Positions 43,077-51,857 of a DNA stretch of 53,764 nt are shown here, piece after piece. The stretch is taken from the NCBI GenBank assembly GCA_037388465.1, contig JARRKE010000012.1, positions 1 to 53,764 on the forward strand, in the 5' to 3' direction. Both the position numbers and the translations under genes were made by a program. The notes below the pieces were generated by a model. That model saw only the letters and a list, made by a program, of their open reading frames with translations, had not been told where the DNA came from and ran no database searches. Source of the DNA: Gammaproteobacteria bacterium. GTDB taxonomy: Bacteria; Pseudomonadota; Gammaproteobacteria; SpSt-1174. Each line of letters opens with the position of its first letter. Position 1 is the stretch's first letter.

Positions 43077-43503
43077 ACCCCGCCCGTCCCGCTGGCTGCT
43101 GGGCTGGACGCTGGGCCTGCACCTGCTTGCCGCGCTCGCCGTCTTGCTTGCCGGATTCACGCTTTACCTCACGCTGCCGCTGGAATGCCTGGTGCTCGGC
43201 TCCTTGTACGCCACTGTCGGACGTCGCCGCCAGACCGTGATCACGCAAGCGGCATGGGATGCGGACGGGCAATGGAAAGTTGCGGGTCCCGGTTTGCCAT
43301 GGCAGCCGGCAACCCTGTGCGACGATACCTGGGTGGGCCCATGGCTGGTCATCCTGAATTTCAGGTTCGGTGACAAACGGCGGCACATCACCCTGCCGCT
43401 GTTCCGCGATGCGGTGGACGCGGATATCATGCGCCGCCTGCGCATCCGGCTGCGCCGCGAAGCCGGGCGCCCCGTGCGAGACCCCATGCAGCCTGAGGGA
43501 TAA
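43039..43503 (+). CDS. ygfX: YgfX family membrane protein
   Basis: A 154-residue protein with two adjacent membrane helices (about 19-38 and 42-60) followed by a soluble domain with WVGPWLVILNFRFGDKRRH. This fits the YgfX (CptA, PF07254) family, found next to sdhE in many Gammaproteobacteria. E. coli YgfX has been described as inhibiting cell division proteins when overproduced; its link to SdhE function is unclear. The start overlaps the sdhE 3' end by 38 bases. Confidence 0.75.
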   Translation: MSLRPSAPTLRIEPRPSRWLLGWTLGLHLLAALAVLLAGFTLYLTLPLECLVLGSLYATVGRRRQTVITQAAWDADGQWKVAGPGLPWQPATLCDDTWVGPWLVILNFRFGDKRRHITLPLFRDAVDADIMRRLRIRLRREAGRPVRDPMQPEG

Positions 43504-43526
43504 CGCGGCCACCTACGAGCCCGCGG

Positions 43527-43532
43527 TATAAT
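43527..43532 (+). promoter_or_regulatory. possible -10 element upstream of the NifU-domain gene
   Basis: A perfect TATAAT lies 23 bases before the GTG start of the next gene, but no acceptable -35 hexamer is found at 16-18 bases upstream. Confidence 0.4.
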
Positions 43533-43555
43533 CGGCTCTTGTTCGTTGTTGCCCC

Positions 43556-43966
43556 GTGAATACCGACATGCCGACCGTTCAGGAACAGCTGGATCAGCTT
43601 CTCAGCCAGGATCCCGATCACTTCTATACGGAAGACGAACTCGACGCCATCGAAGAACTCGACGTCGAGCTCGCCCTGCGTATCGACCGTGCGCAGACCC
43701 TGGCGGCGCGCGAGGCCGGGGAGGCACCCGCCGAAGAGCCGATCGACGAGGAGAAGGTGAGGGCGGCCGTGGAAGAGGCGCGCCGCATCCTCATGCAGGA
43801 CGGCGGCGACATCGAATTCGTCGACATCGTCGATCGCACCGTGCACGTGCGCCTCAAGGGTGCCTGCGTCGGCTGTCCGCGTGCGACGCTGGATCTGCGC
43901 AATGTGGTCGAGCGCCTGATCCGCTCCAAGGTGCCCGGTGTGGCCGAGGTGGTGAATACGTTTTAG
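43556..43966 (+). CDS. NifU C-terminal-domain (Nfu-type) Fe-S protein
   Basis: A 136-residue protein whose C-terminal half (about 64-136) is a NifU-like domain with KGACVGCPRATLDLRN; the CVGC pair (104-107) is the cluster-binding motif of Nfu-type Fe-S carriers. The N-terminal 60 residues are acidic and helical (ELDAIEELDVELALRIDRAQ) and are not the degenerate A-type domain of NfuA, so I do not name it nfuA. The start is either GTG 43556 or ATG 43568; neither has a clear ribosome-binding site. It could serve SdhB or complex I, by inference. Confidence 0.8.
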   Translation: MNTDMPTVQEQLDQLLSQDPDHFYTEDELDAIEELDVELALRIDRAQTLAAREAGEAPAEEPIDEEKVRAAVEEARRILMQDGGDIEFVDIVDRTVHVRLKGACVGCPRATLDLRNVVERLIRSKVPGVAEVVNTF

Positions 43967-43969
43967 AGG

Positions 43970-44066
43970 GTGAGGCGTAAAGGGGTAAGGCGTGAGGTGT
44001 ATCTATTCACCTCATCCCTGACGGTCGTTCACGTTCCCTCCTGACGCCATACGCTTCACTCCTCAC
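43970..44066. repeat. imperfect inverted repeat filling a convergent intergenic gap
   Basis: The left arm 43970-43997 (GTGAGGCGTAA..., ending GCGTGAGG) is largely complementary to the right arm 44040-44066, with about 24 of 28 positions pairing if one gap is allowed. Inside is a second dyad, TGAGGTG (43993-43999) with CACCTCA (44008-44014). The arms begin 3 bases after the stop of the NifU-domain gene and 1 base after the pgm stop. There is no T-run. It resembles a REP-like element. Confidence 0.7.
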
Positions 44067-44067
44067 G

Positions 44068-46255
<2,188 letters not shown>

Positions 46256-46257
<2 letters not shown>

Positions 46258-46277
46258 TATTCCTTCTCAGGAATATC
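46256..46277 (+). terminator. hairpin overlapping the DUF1249 stop codon
   Basis: A perfect 8-bp stem, GATATTCC-TTCTCA-GGAATATC, starts at the second base of the stop codon and is followed by only GTTTAAC. It may be a weak terminator. Confidence 0.5.
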
Positions 46278-46339
46278 GTTTAACTACCTGTTATTAAATG
46301 AAAAATACCTGTATTCGGTGTAGGTCTTACGGCTGGAAC

Positions 46340-46375
46340 TATTCTTGACTAGTTTGGTCAACAATTGTATAAAGC
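46340..46375 (+). promoter_or_regulatory. iscR promoter with overlapping IscR-type operator
   Basis: TTGACT (46345-46350), a 17-base spacer and TATAAA (46368-46373) form a near-consensus sigma-70 promoter 52 bases before the iscR ATG. The -35 lies inside the dyad TTGACTAGTTTGGTCAA, which resembles the core of the E. coli type 1 IscR site (YYGACTRWWWYAGTCRR), so autorepression by IscR with its 2Fe-2S cluster is expected. Confidence 0.7.
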
Positions 46376-46424
46376 ATCTACCCAACTCGTAATTTGGTAC
46401 ACCGTCAAAGTCGGGGTGAGAGAC

Positions 46425-46901
46425 ATGAAGTTATCGACCAAAGGCCGTTATGCCGTTACCGCAATGCTGGATCTGGCGATTCATGACCGGATCGGGCCGG
46501 TAACGCTGGCCGACATCTCACAGTGCCAGGGCATCTCGCTGTCCTATCTGGAGCAGCTGTTCGCCAAGCTGCGCCGTGACAAGCTCGTCGAGGGCGTGCG
46601 TGGTCCTGGCGGCGGCTACCGGCTGGCCCGACCTGCCGATCAGATCACCATCGCCCAGATCATCGATGCCGTGGATGAAAAGGTGGACGTCACCCGCTGC
46701 GGCGGCAATGAGGACTGCCAGGAAGGCGAGCGTTGCCTGACGCACGAGCTCTGGAACGATCTGAGCCAGCGTCTGTACGACTTCCTCGACGGCATCACGC
46801 TGGCTGAATTCATGGACCGTCCCGAGGTGCGTGAGATCGCCGAGCGGCAGGATTACGATTCCCATCGCCACTATATGATGTTCAACAGCACAGCCGCGTG
46901 A
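46425..46901 (+). CDS. iscR: Fe-S cluster-sensing transcriptional regulator IscR
   Basis: IscR is an Rrf2-family winged-helix repressor/activator that senses Fe-S supply. The 158-residue protein begins [18 protein letters not shown] and has its recognition helix in [14 protein letters not shown]. It keeps the full cluster-ligand set C92, C98, C104 and H107 ([20 protein letters not shown]) at E. coli numbering. I use the ATG at 46425; an upstream opening at 46365 would overlap the -10 element. It normally heads iscRSUA-hscBA-fdx, but here only remnants of iscS and iscU follow. Confidence 0.95.
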   Translation: MKLSTKGRYAVTAMLDLAIHDRIGPVTLADISQCQGISLSYLEQLFAKLRRDKLVEGVRGPGGGYRLARPADQITIAQIIDAVDEKVDVTRCGGNEDCQEGERCLTHELWNDLSQRLYDFLDGITLAEFMDRPEVREIAERQDYDSHRHYMMFNSTAA

Positions 46902-46908
46902 GGTGGCT

Positions 46909-47006
46909 ATGAGCGGTAGTGACCTCAATCTGATGATTTATTGGACTATGCGGCGATACGCCGGTGGACGAACGGACTGAAAAGCGTCGAATGGGTGGCG
47001 CACTGA
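46909..47006 (+). pseudogene. iscS: remnant of cysteine desulfurase IscS: first and last codons only
   Basis: After a good ribosome-binding site (GAGGTGG) comes ATG and MSGSDLNLMIY. One base is missing, then LDYAA; another base is missing, then TPVDER. Together these spell the IscS N terminus (IYLDYAATTPVD). Directly after it, LKSVEWVAH and a stop at 47004-47006 match the end of IscS (E. coli ends DLNSIEWAHH). Of about 404 codons only about 33 remain, so roughly 1.1 kb including the PLP lysine and catalytic cysteine is gone. The spacing to iscR and iscU is that of a normal isc operon. Confidence 0.85.
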
Positions 47007-47038
47007 GCTGCCGCCCCAACTGAACAACGGAGGACCCC

Positions 47039-47299
47039 ATGGCCTATAGCGACAAAGTCATCGACCACTACGAAAACCCGCGCAACGTGGGCAGCGCCTC
47101 CAGCTCCCTGCTGACCGAATGGGTGAAGGGCAAGACCCTGACGGAAGCGGGGGAGATCAAGAACACGCAGATCGCGGAAGAGCTGGCGCTGCCGCCGGTG
47201 AAGATCCACTGCTCGGTACTGGCGGAGGACGCCATCAAGGCGGCCATCCACGACTACCAGAGCAAACACGAGGCAACTCCCGAGCAGAAAACGGCCTGA
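47039..47299 (+). pseudogene. iscU: Fe-S scaffold IscU with large in-frame internal deletion
   Basis: This 86-codon frame starts MAYSDKVIDHYENPRNVGS and continues directly with ASSSLLTEWVKGKTL and ELALPPVKIHCSVLAEDAIK. These are the two ends of IscU. Against E. coli IscU (128 aa) about 48 residues are missing at the junction (base about 47097), removing two of the three conserved cysteines (C37, C63) and D39. Only the HC pair equivalent to H105-C106 is left. It has a good ribosome-binding site (GGAGG). The product could be translated but could not assemble clusters as IscU does. A terminator follows and iscA/hscBA/fdx are absent. Confidence 0.88.
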
Positions 47300-47328
47300 C
47301 GGATCAGGTCTCTGCCGGAGTCAGTGGG

Positions 47329-47358
47329 GGCGGCCCAGCCATCGGGCCGCCTTTTTTT
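47329..47358 (+). terminator. intrinsic terminator of the isc locus
   Basis: A perfect 8-bp stem, GGCGGCCC with GGGCCGCC around AGCCATC, followed by seven Ts, 29 bases after the iscU remnant stop. It closes the isc transcript at this point. Confidence 0.93.
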
Positions 47359-47367
47359 ATGGCCGGC

Positions 47368-49353
47368 TTAATGCTCGAGCCGCAGGGCGGCGATGCGCCG
47401 CTTGAGTTCCGCGATGGCCGTGTCATTGGCGGCATGGCCGTAGCGGGCCTGGACGTACAGGTCGTTGATGGCACGCAGCGCCTGTGCCGATGCGGGCAGT
47501 TGCCGGCTGGCCCGCCGGATGAAATCGGTCGGGCCCTCGTAAGGCTGGCGCTGGATGTCCAGTCGGGCCAGGCGCTGCAGCAAACCGGCGTAGACTCGCT
47601 CAAGTGGTGTGCGGCGCGCGGGCCGGTTGCGCCAGGCGAAGATGCCGGCGTAGAGGGTTAGCAGCAACGCGAGTCCTGCCACCATGCCGCCGATCAGCGC
47701 GGCCGGGCCGTAGCCGGCCAGGCCGAGCCGCTCGAGCAGCTCGCGCTGCTTTTCCGGACCGAAGGCGACCACCCAGTCGTTCCAGTAGAAATTGACGCTG
47801 TCCCACACCATGCTGAGCCGGTTCATCAGCGAGGTGCGGTAGTCCTGACGCAGGAAAGAGGGCACGTTGGCCGCATTGCCGAGCGCGCCGCCGATGCCTT
47901 CCGAAACGCGTTCCGGCGATACCGCGGCGGTCGGATCGACCCGCACCCAGCCGCGTCCTTTAAGCCAGACCTCCGCCCAGGCGTGCGCATCCGACTGGCG
48001 CACCAGCAGGTAATTGCCCAACGGATTGTACTCACCGCCCAGGTAGCCGGTGACCACCCGCGCCGGAATGCCCGCGGCGCGCATCAGCACCACGAAACTG
48101 CCGGCATAGTATTCGCAGAACCCGCTGCGGGTGCCGAACAGGAAGTCGTCTATCGGATCGCCCTGCAGCGGCGGCGGAGAAAGCGTGTAGCTGAAACCCT
48201 GGGTGTGGAAGTAGTTCAGTGCATCGCGCACCACCGCCGCGTCGTCGGACGCGGCCGCACGCCAGCGTCCGGCCAGGGCGCGGGCCCTGGGCGCGGCATT
48301 GCGCGGCAGCTGCAGGGCGAGGCGCTGTTCATACTTTGTCAGCTTGGGGTCGAGGGTGTATTTGAGATAAGAGGTCACCGTGTACTGGTGCACGTCGGTG
48401 ATGGGATGCTGCGTCAGCAGCATGTGGTCCGCGGTCATCTGCGCGTCCGAGGTCGCGCCCGGCATGTCCAGCGCCAGCACCCAGTGCTTGTTCGTGGGCT
48501 GCATCATCACCGTGTAATGGATCGCATCGGCGGTGCGTTGCAGCCGCTCGGGCGTCATGCCGCGCTCGTGGGTCATGTGCCAGGTGCGCCCGTCGTAGAA
48601 CCACAGCACGGGCCCGCGCCAGTAGCGTGCCGCTTCGGGCGGCGGGTTTCCCCGGAACGTGGCGCGGAATGCCACCGCATTGGATTGCACCAGCTGTGCG
48701 AAGGCGCCCGGCGTCATGGTGTCCGAAAGCCCGGTCCTGGCGATCTGCTCGTTCTGCTGCAGACCGGCCAGCGGGGATGGCAGACGCGGAAACAGCAGGA
48801 ACAGCACGATCATCATGGGGATGGACTGCACCAGCAGCCACAGCGCGGTGCGCAGGCGTTCCTTCGGACTGCCGCTTTCACTCTGGGTCAGGCCGATCAG
48901 CGCGGCGGTCTGCGCCACCACCACCAGTGTCATGTACAGGGCGGCGGGGATCGACTGGCTGTAGAAAAAGCCGGTGATGACGATGAAATAGCCGAGAAAG
49001 GCGACCAGCATGCAGTCGCGCAGGTTGCGGGTTTCCAGCGCCTTCAATCCCACCATCAGCAACAGCAGCGCAACGCCGGGATCGCGCCCGGTGAGCTTGT
49101 GGAAATAGGCGACCACGCCGAACAGGGCGAGCAGCCCGAGCAGGATCAGCAGGCCCCGCCCGGGCAGGCCGCGCTGCGTGCCGGCCAGCCACGCGCGCAG
49201 TCCCAGGCCGAGCAGGGCGCCGATCGCGAATACCGGTGCGGTGAAGAACAAATGCGGTACCACGGCCAGTGCCACGGCCAGCATGAGCCACTGCAGCGCG
49301 CGTGGCGGCAGCGGACGCAGCTCCAGGCTCGGTTTGGCGGCGGCCTGACTCAT
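47368..49353 (-). CDS. DUF3488 and transglutaminase-like domain protein (TgpA family)
   Basis: A 661-residue membrane protein. Six or more helices span about 20-190 (DUF3488). A periplasmic transglutaminase-like domain follows with the triad C413 (RSGFCEYYAGSF), H457 (SDAHAWAEVW) and D473 (WVRVDPTAAV). A further helix lies at about 550-575, with a cytoplasmic C-terminal DUF4129-like tail. The layout is that of TgpA of Pseudomonas aeruginosa. The ATG at 49353 overlaps the DUF58 gene stop. Together with the next two genes it forms a MoxR-DUF58-transglutaminase operon. Confidence 0.9.
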   Translation of the reverse strand: MSQAAAKPSLELRPLPPRALQWLMLAVALAVVPHLFFTAPVFAIGALLGLGLRAWLAGTQRGLPGRGLLILLGLLALFGVVAYFHKLTGRDPGVALLLLMVGLKALETRNLRDCMLVAFLGYFIVITGFFYSQSIPAALYMTLVVVAQTAALIGLTQSESGSPKERLRTALWLLVQSIPMMIVLFLLFPRLPSPLAGLQQNEQIARTGLSDTMTPGAFAQLVQSNAVAFRATFRGNPPPEAARYWRGPVLWFYDGRTWHMTHERGMTPERLQRTADAIHYTVMMQPTNKHWVLALDMPGATSDAQMTADHMLLTQHPITDVHQYTVTSYLKYTLDPKLTKYEQRLALQLPRNAAPRARALAGRWRAAASDDAAVVRDALNYFHTQGFSYTLSPPPLQGDPIDDFLFGTRSGFCEYYAGSFVVLMRAAGIPARVVTGYLGGEYNPLGNYLLVRQSDAHAWAEVWLKGRGWVRVDPTAAVSPERVSEGIGGALGNAANVPSFLRQDYRTSLMNRLSMVWDSVNFYWNDWVVAFGPEKQRELLERLGLAGYGPAALIGGMVAGLALLLTLYAGIFAWRNRPARRTPLERVYAGLLQRLARLDIQRQPYEGPTDFIRRASRQLPASAQALRAINDLYVQARYGHAANDTAIAELKRRIAALRLEH

Positions 49354-50333
49354 GCCGCGTTGCCGCGTGGGAGGTCGTGCAATGCCAGGGCACGCAGGCA
49401 GTGGTCGCGGTGCACCTCGCCGTGGTCCGGTACGTATTCGATACCGGGCAGGCGCAGGCCGTAGCGCAGCCCCTCCGCCTCGGCATCCAGCACCCAGCGG
49501 CACAGGATGGACAGGCGCAGCTCGGGTTCGATGCCGTGCAGCACGCCCCAGTCCAGCCAGACCTCCTCGCGCCCCGCGCCGTGAAACTGCTTGGTCAGCA
49601 GGTCGTCGCTGCGCGCCGCCGCCTTCCAGGCCACGTGGCGCAGCGGGTCGCCTTCGGCGTAATCGCGCAGGCCGCTGAAATCCTCGCTGCCCTGGCCGGC
49701 CTGGCCTTCACCCGGCTTGCTGCCGGCGGCGCGCGGCAGAGGGCGGTCGGTGGTGATGGGGCGCGGGTAGACCAGGCAGGCGCTGTCGTAGCTCAGCCAG
49801 CTCCAGGCCTGGAACAGGCCGAGCGGATAGCGGCTCAGGATGCGGAACCGGCCGGGTTCCAGCCGGCCGCGGCGGGTCGCGGGGACACGCAGCACGGCGG
49901 TTTCATTATCTTCTGCCGGCACGTCGAACACGCTGAGCGGGCCCTCCTGCCATTGCAGGGCGAGTGCGTAGCGGACTCGGCGTGTGGGGTTTTCGATCTG
50001 GTAGTGAAACACCGCTTCCTGTCCCGCGAACACCGGCGCCACGCCGTTGAAGCGGATATTCAAACCCAGCAGGTTGCGATGGGTCTGCCACATCGCGTTG
50101 GCGCCCAGGCTGGCCAGCAGAAAGGTCAGGATGAAGGCCATGCTGTTGCTGTAGTTGATCGAGCCCAGCAGCATGACGAATACCAGCAGGCCGTAGTACA
50201 GCCCGTGGCGGGTCGGCAGGATGTAGATGCGCCGGCGGTGCAGGCGGATCGCCTGGCTGGCCGTCCGTTCGTGACGGGTGATCCAGCGGACGAACCGCTC
50301 CTGCAGCGGGGAGAGCAGGGCGCTTAATGCCAT
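49350..50333 (-). CDS. DUF58 domain protein
   Basis: A 327-residue protein with a membrane-associated N-terminal part (helices about 45-59 and 63-80). The DUF58 signature is in the C-terminal half: DFSGLRDYAEGDPLRHVAWK (219-238), followed by AAARSDDLLTKQF. DUF58 proteins are von Willebrand-A-like partners of MoxR ATPases. It is coupled to its neighbours: 2 bases after moxR and overlapping the transglutaminase gene by four. Confidence 0.9.
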   Translation of the reverse strand: MALSALLSPLQERFVRWITRHERTASQAIRLHRRRIYILPTRHGLYYGLLVFVMLLGSINYSNSMAFILTFLLASLGANAMWQTHRNLLGLNIRFNGVAPVFAGQEAVFHYQIENPTRRVRYALALQWQEGPLSVFDVPAEDNETAVLRVPATRRGRLEPGRFRILSRYPLGLFQAWSWLSYDSACLVYPRPITTDRPLPRAAGSKPGEGQAGQGSEDFSGLRDYAEGDPLRHVAWKAAARSDDLLTKQFHGAGREEVWLDWGVLHGIEPELRLSILCRWVLDAEAEGLRYGLRLPGIEYVPDHGEVHRDHCLRALALHDLPRGNAA

Positions 50334-50335
50334 TG

Positions 50336-51277
50336 TCAGGCGACGGCGACGGACTCGATCAGGTGGCGGGTGAGGGCTTCCACGGGCTGACTGTCGTCGA
50401 CCGGGCGTAGACGGTGGCCCGCCACGGCCGGCAGGATGACCTGCACGTCTTCCGGTTGGACGAAATCGCGACCTTCGATCAGCGCCCAGGCCTGGGCGCC
50501 ATGCAGCAGGGCGAGACCGGCGCGGGGCGAGAGGCCCTCGCGGTAGCGTCCCGGTTCGCGCGAGGCGGCGAGCAGGGCCTGCACGTAGTCGACGATGGGT
50601 TCCGCCACGTGGATCTGCCGGACTCGGGCCTGCAGGCCGAGCAGGTCGGCCTCGCTCATGGCCGGTTCCATGGACTCGATCAGGTCGCGCCGGTCCTGTC
50701 CCATCAGCAGGGCGCGCTCGGCATGCTGATTGGGAAAGCCCAGTTCGATGCGCATCAGGAAGCGGTCGAGCTGGGATTCGGGCAGCGGGAAGGTGCCGAT
50801 CTGATGGCGTGGGTTCTGCGTGGCGATGACGAAAAACGGTTCCGGCAAGGGGCGGGTCATGCCCTCCACGGTCACCTGATGTTCCTCCATGGCCTCGAGC
50901 AGGGCGCTCTGGGTCTTGGGGGTGGCACGGTTCACCTCGTCGGCCAGGATCAGCTGGGCGAAGATCGGCCCGGGATGAAACTGAAAGCCGCCCGTTTCGC
51001 GGTCGAACACCGACACGCCGAGGATGTCCGCGGGGAGCAGGTCGCTGGTGAACTGGATGCGCTGGAACTGCAGCCCCAGCACCTTGGCGAAGGCATGGGC
51101 GAGCGTGGTCTTGCCTACCCCCGGCAGGTCCTCGATCAGCAGGTGTCCGCGCCCCAGCAGGCAGGCGAAGGCAAGCTTCAGCTGGTGGTGCTTGCCGAGG
51201 ATGATGCGATCCAGGCCTTGCAGCACGCGCTGGATGCGCAGGTCGGGAGAAGGGTTTCCGGTAGGTCGCTGAGCCAT
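50336..51277 (-). CDS. MoxR-type AAA+ ATPase
   Basis: A 313-residue AAA+ ATPase of the MoxR/RavA group, thought to act as a chaperone in maturation of protein complexes. Walker A is IEDLPGVGKTTLA (about 48-60), Walker B LILADEVNRATP (109-120), and sensor 1 VIATQNP. The C-terminal lid carries GLSPRAGLALL. It is first in a three-gene minus-strand operon with DUF58 and TgpA-like proteins, a common proteobacterial combination with cell-envelope roles. Confidence 0.93.
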   Translation of the reverse strand: MAQRPTGNPSPDLRIQRVLQGLDRIILGKHHQLKLAFACLLGRGHLLIEDLPGVGKTTLAHAFAKVLGLQFQRIQFTSDLLPADILGVSVFDRETGGFQFHPGPIFAQLILADEVNRATPKTQSALLEAMEEHQVTVEGMTRPLPEPFFVIATQNPRHQIGTFPLPESQLDRFLMRIELGFPNQHAERALLMGQDRRDLIESMEPAMSEADLLGLQARVRQIHVAEPIVDYVQALLAASREPGRYREGLSPRAGLALLHGAQAWALIEGRDFVQPEDVQVILPAVAGHRLRPVDDSQPVEALTRHLIESVAVA

Positions 51278-51418
51278 ATCCTTGCCTGACTAGTTGCTTT
51301 AATAAGTCTTTTTAACTGCTTGTTATTAAACAATTGTTTCCTTGAATTTCAGATGGCCGGGCCGATTTTCCGAAACACGGCGGCATCGGTCGATCAGTGT
51401 CGCATGTCCCGACCCAGT
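51278..51418. other. AT-rich gap upstream of moxR with a perfect palindrome
   Basis: No gene is seen here. The moxR promoter must lie in it, reading leftwards. A 12-base perfect palindrome AAACAATTGTTT sits at 51328-51339, and partially dyadic TAATAAG ... CTTGTTATTA flanks it on the left. An open frame from 51320 has no recognisable homology and runs antisense to the DUF4396 remnant. Confidence 0.4.
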
Positions 51419-51610
51419 TTACATGCCATGTTTGATGTCCGCCTTCCCCGACCGCCTGTTGGCGGGATAGGTGGTGGCAAAGCCGACCACCATGGCGATT
51501 TGCATCATGAACCAGTAGACCGCGCTGTCCACCGTCGGATCCTGCCGGAACAGGACCATGAAGGCGAATGCGATCCGGCTCGGGATATCGAGTGATGAAA
51601 CGGCGTTCAC
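51419..51610 (-). pseudogene. C-terminal remnant of a DUF4396 family protein
   Basis: A 63-codon frame in which AVYWFMMQIAMVVGFATTYP matches the highly conserved C-terminal helix of DUF4396 proteins (usually about 200 aa), where YPxNWWLIRRGIKEAM follows. Here the following residues are altered (ANRRSGKADIKHGM) and the N-terminal three quarters are absent; upstream sequence is AT-rich and non-coding. It looks like the surviving tail of a decayed gene. The family assignment is from memory of the motif. Confidence 0.6.
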
Positions 51611-51854
51611 TTCATCCGTGCCATTCGCATAAAAATAACTTTAACTAAGTTATTTAACTTTATGTTAAATAAGAGATAAATTAAGGGAAACAAACCGTGA
51701 GGCGGAAGCCTCAGCCGCTTCGCCGATGAGTTTCAAAACTAGCCGGGATCCCGCGCATATTCAAAAACACGCGACCAAATAAATGGTGTCGACTTCATAC
51801 AGGGACATCGTGTGAATTGCCCGGTATGATGCGCACCCATCGTCGACTGGAGTC
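51611..51854. other. AT-rich intergenic region with two overlapping perfect dyads
   Basis: No gene is seen here. The first part is far more AT-rich than its surroundings and contains AATAACTT-TAACT-AAGTTATT (51634-51654) and, overlapping it, ATTTAAC-TTTAT-GTTAAAT (51652-51670). These may be regulator-binding sites or a scar of an element. The pldA promoter should lie in the right part; I could not choose one. Confidence 0.4.
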
Positions 51855-51857
51855 ATG

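Noticed and set aside
42834-43503. sdhE-ygfX as a toxin-antitoxin module
   Set aside because: Although this pair has been described that way in E. coli (CptBA), the RGxxE motif and operon position make SdhE a flavinylation factor; calling it a defence or addiction module is not supported.
47039-47299. Short IscU frame as a genuine compact scaffold protein
   Set aside because: It lacks two of the three invariant cysteines and the aspartate needed for cluster assembly, while both flanks align to standard IscU without gaps.
51320-51595. Plus-strand 91-codon frame in the moxR-pldA gap
   Set aside because: No homology, no good ribosome-binding site, and it lies antisense to the recognisable DUF4396 fragment.
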